Of a DNA stretch of 64,000 nucleotides, positions 63,101 through 64,000 are shown one piece after another. Source of the DNA: Tetranychus cinnabarinus. Taxonomy: Eukaryota; Arthropoda; Arachnida; Trombidiformes; Tetranychidae. Within the stretch, counting starts at the first letter, position 1. Every line of letters begins with the position of its first letter. Under the pieces are notes generated by a model. It did no database searches. It was not told the DNA's origin and was given only the letters and a program-made list of their open reading frames with translations. The stretch covers positions 1,178,001 to 1,242,000 of the forward strand of contig WHVY01000008.1 of NCBI GenBank assembly GCA_022266195.1, given 5' to 3'. The translations under genes were made by a program, and so were the position numbers.

Positions 63101-64000
63101 AACAAGCGCAAACACACACAACATTTGTTCCCATTGACATTAATCGTTAACATTCACAGTCTCTCAAGATAATATTGAATTTTCATTGCTTTTTCTTTAA
63201 CCTTCTTAATATTCAACTTTATTCCAAGCTATTCAGATAAATGTATATTAAAAAAAAGAGTTTCAATGATTGAAACAAATAAATATCTTAACTTTCAGTA
63301 CGAGGTAATAACTTGTATTCAAGGGATTACACCTTTTCCATCATCATTTACTTTTTCCTTCATTTCTTCCTCCTTCTCAAGAGATGGTGAAAAGATACCA
63401 AAAGAAGATACATTTTGCCTGTGATGCTCTCGCTAATGGCATTTTGATGAGCCATCTCATAAGAAAATTTTTCAAACTCATCATCATCATCATTGCCATC
63501 CTCATCCTCATCATCCTCTTTCCCTGCTTCCATTGATACTTTTTAGTTACCAAATAATAGATGAAAATTTTTCTTAATCTCTTTTGTTGAAAGAAGTCAC
63601 AAGAAGAAGAAGAAGACAAACTTGAAAACATTTCCTTCCTTTGGTCAACAGTTATCGATGACCAAAGACATTAACAACACTCAATTGCTAATCCATTTAA
63701 CTTGAACAGTTTCAATCAACAATTCAGTTCAAGTATCGCTATTATTATATAATTGGGTTTACAGGCAAAGTTAAATCATTTACCAATGTTAAATGGTTAA
63801 TTTAATTTTATTGTCATTACAAGTATTTAAATAATCATTTTTCAATGGTTTACATTAAATACAAATTTTCATTATGCTTTTATAAGTAAATCCAGAAAAT
63901 CCACAAAAATTAATTTCCATCTTTTCTTGCTCATCTTTACCCGTTCCAATACGATTACACTTTTCCTCCTCTTTTTTATAATCATCTTCTCATCACTCTT
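51108..64000 (+). CDS. USP48: Ubiquitin carboxyl-terminal hydrolase 48, 3' part outside window
   Basis: A nuclear deubiquitinase of the USP family. Exons: 51108-51247, 51337-51508, 52060-52436, 52915-53023, 57728-58511, 61626-61738 and from 62405 to 62540 or 62549; phases agree. The first ~612 residues are in the window and the rest lies beyond the right edge. The N-terminus (VDWAATVDV, FCKRNCNNNPKC) matches human USP48. Catalytic Cys97 is in NLGATCYVNSLLQ, followed by QQQDAQEFSKLF. Zinc-ribbon cysteines are in RCSNCGTE and YYCNTCESKQ. His362 is in HSGHYMTHIKD and the Asp/Asn box in WYKFDDE. A Thr/Ser-rich insertion of about 95 residues occupies about 402-495. The segment IPEYLQTIVVEENSIFED and KKLIIKDEPFECINKNWL aligns with the middle of USP48. 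The donor of the last visible exon is either GTACCT at 62541 or a GC-AG type at 62550; both keep the same phase. Confidence 0.92.
53024..57727. other. USP48 intron 4
   Basis: 4.7-kb AT-rich intron, long for this locus. Pyrimidine-rich stretches near 56930-57000 and 57640-57720. Short open frames on both strands show no domain or splice support. No foldback copy present. Confidence 0.45.
58132..58425 (+). repeat. Coding simple repeat in USP48
   Basis: ACA/ACC threonine codons followed by TCA/TCC/TCT serine codons, then a second ACA/ACC run near 58370-58415. It encodes poly-Thr and poly-Ser tracts inside the catalytic domain, between the WYKFDDE box and the YMLVYK strand. Likely a length-variable microsatellite-like coding tract. 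Confidence 0.85.
58512..61625. other. USP48 intron 5
   Basis: 3.1-kb AT-rich intron. A short, less AT-rich patch at 59690-59830 has a minus-strand frame with SSSDEGLRRRVTLVSSGN, too short to call. No repeat or nested gene identified. Confidence 0.4.
62550..64000. other. USP48 intron 7, running to window end
   Basis: No exon matching the next expected USP48 block was found up to the window edge. Contains TCATCA/TTC-rich simple sequence at about 62575-62830 and a CAT-trinucleotide tract at 63478-63515. Confidence 0.4.

Noticed and set aside
63377..63631. 84-codon minus-strand frame with a Met-rich run
   Set aside because: The run is the antisense of a CAT trinucleotide tract inside a USP48 intron.
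1..64000. tRNA, rRNA, CRISPR or bacterial operon features
   Set aside because: None seen by eye on either strand; the window is typical animal nuclear DNA. A tRNAscan run would be needed to exclude a tRNA formally.

Overview
This window is eukaryotic nuclear DNA: AT-rich, with short GT-AG introns, tracts of simple repeat and no bacterial-style gene packing. The gene content (Vps33A, coronin, a MOSPD2-like CRAL-TRIO protein, the giant muscle protein Unc-89/obscurin, USP48) is animal, and the Unc-89 layout (SH3-DH-PH, 24 Ig, 2 FN3, 2 kinase domains) is of the arthropod type. Compact introns and overall composition suggest an acariform mite, perhaps a spider mite such as Tetranychus. That species guess is inference, not demonstrated.

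Layout. 0.2-2.3 kb: Vps33A (-). 3.6-4.3 kb: a small secreted LRAT-type (NlpC/P60-like) protein (+). 4.75-7.7 kb: a cluster of long inverted-repeat (foldback) elements. 7.7-11.6 kb: gene-free DNA with a degenerate tandem duplication of about 0.8 kb. 11.6-13.1 kb: intronless coronin (-). 13.4-14.6 kb: a MITE-like element abutting a 468-bp copy of the 3' end of the LRAT-type gene. 14.65-15.5 kb: MOSPD2-like CRAL-TRIO protein (-). 17.1-41.2 kb: unc-89/obscurin (-), assembled here as 31 coding exons with fully consistent phases, 4237 codons before the stop. A two-exon secreted Thr/Ser-rich protein (+) is nested in its intron at 35.3-37.3 kb. 42.4-49.2 kb: a second, larger cluster of the same foldback elements. 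51.1 kb to the end: the 5' part of USP48 (+), which runs off the window.

The genes do not form one pathway. Vps33A serves HOPS/CORVET membrane tethering, coronin serves actin turnover, Unc-89 builds the sarcomeric M-line, and USP48 is a nuclear deubiquitinase. The most unusual content is the repeat architecture. Two clusters 35 kb apart are made of roughly 1.3-kb hairpin-forming units with arms of about 550 bp and a 170-230-bp centre. They have no coding capacity that I can see, and cluster A is bounded by a perfect 13-bp terminal inverted repeat. Other points of note are the degenerate active sites in both Unc-89 kinase domains, the nested gene, the LRAT-type protein with a signal peptide, and a Ser/Thr insertion of about 95 residues in USP48.
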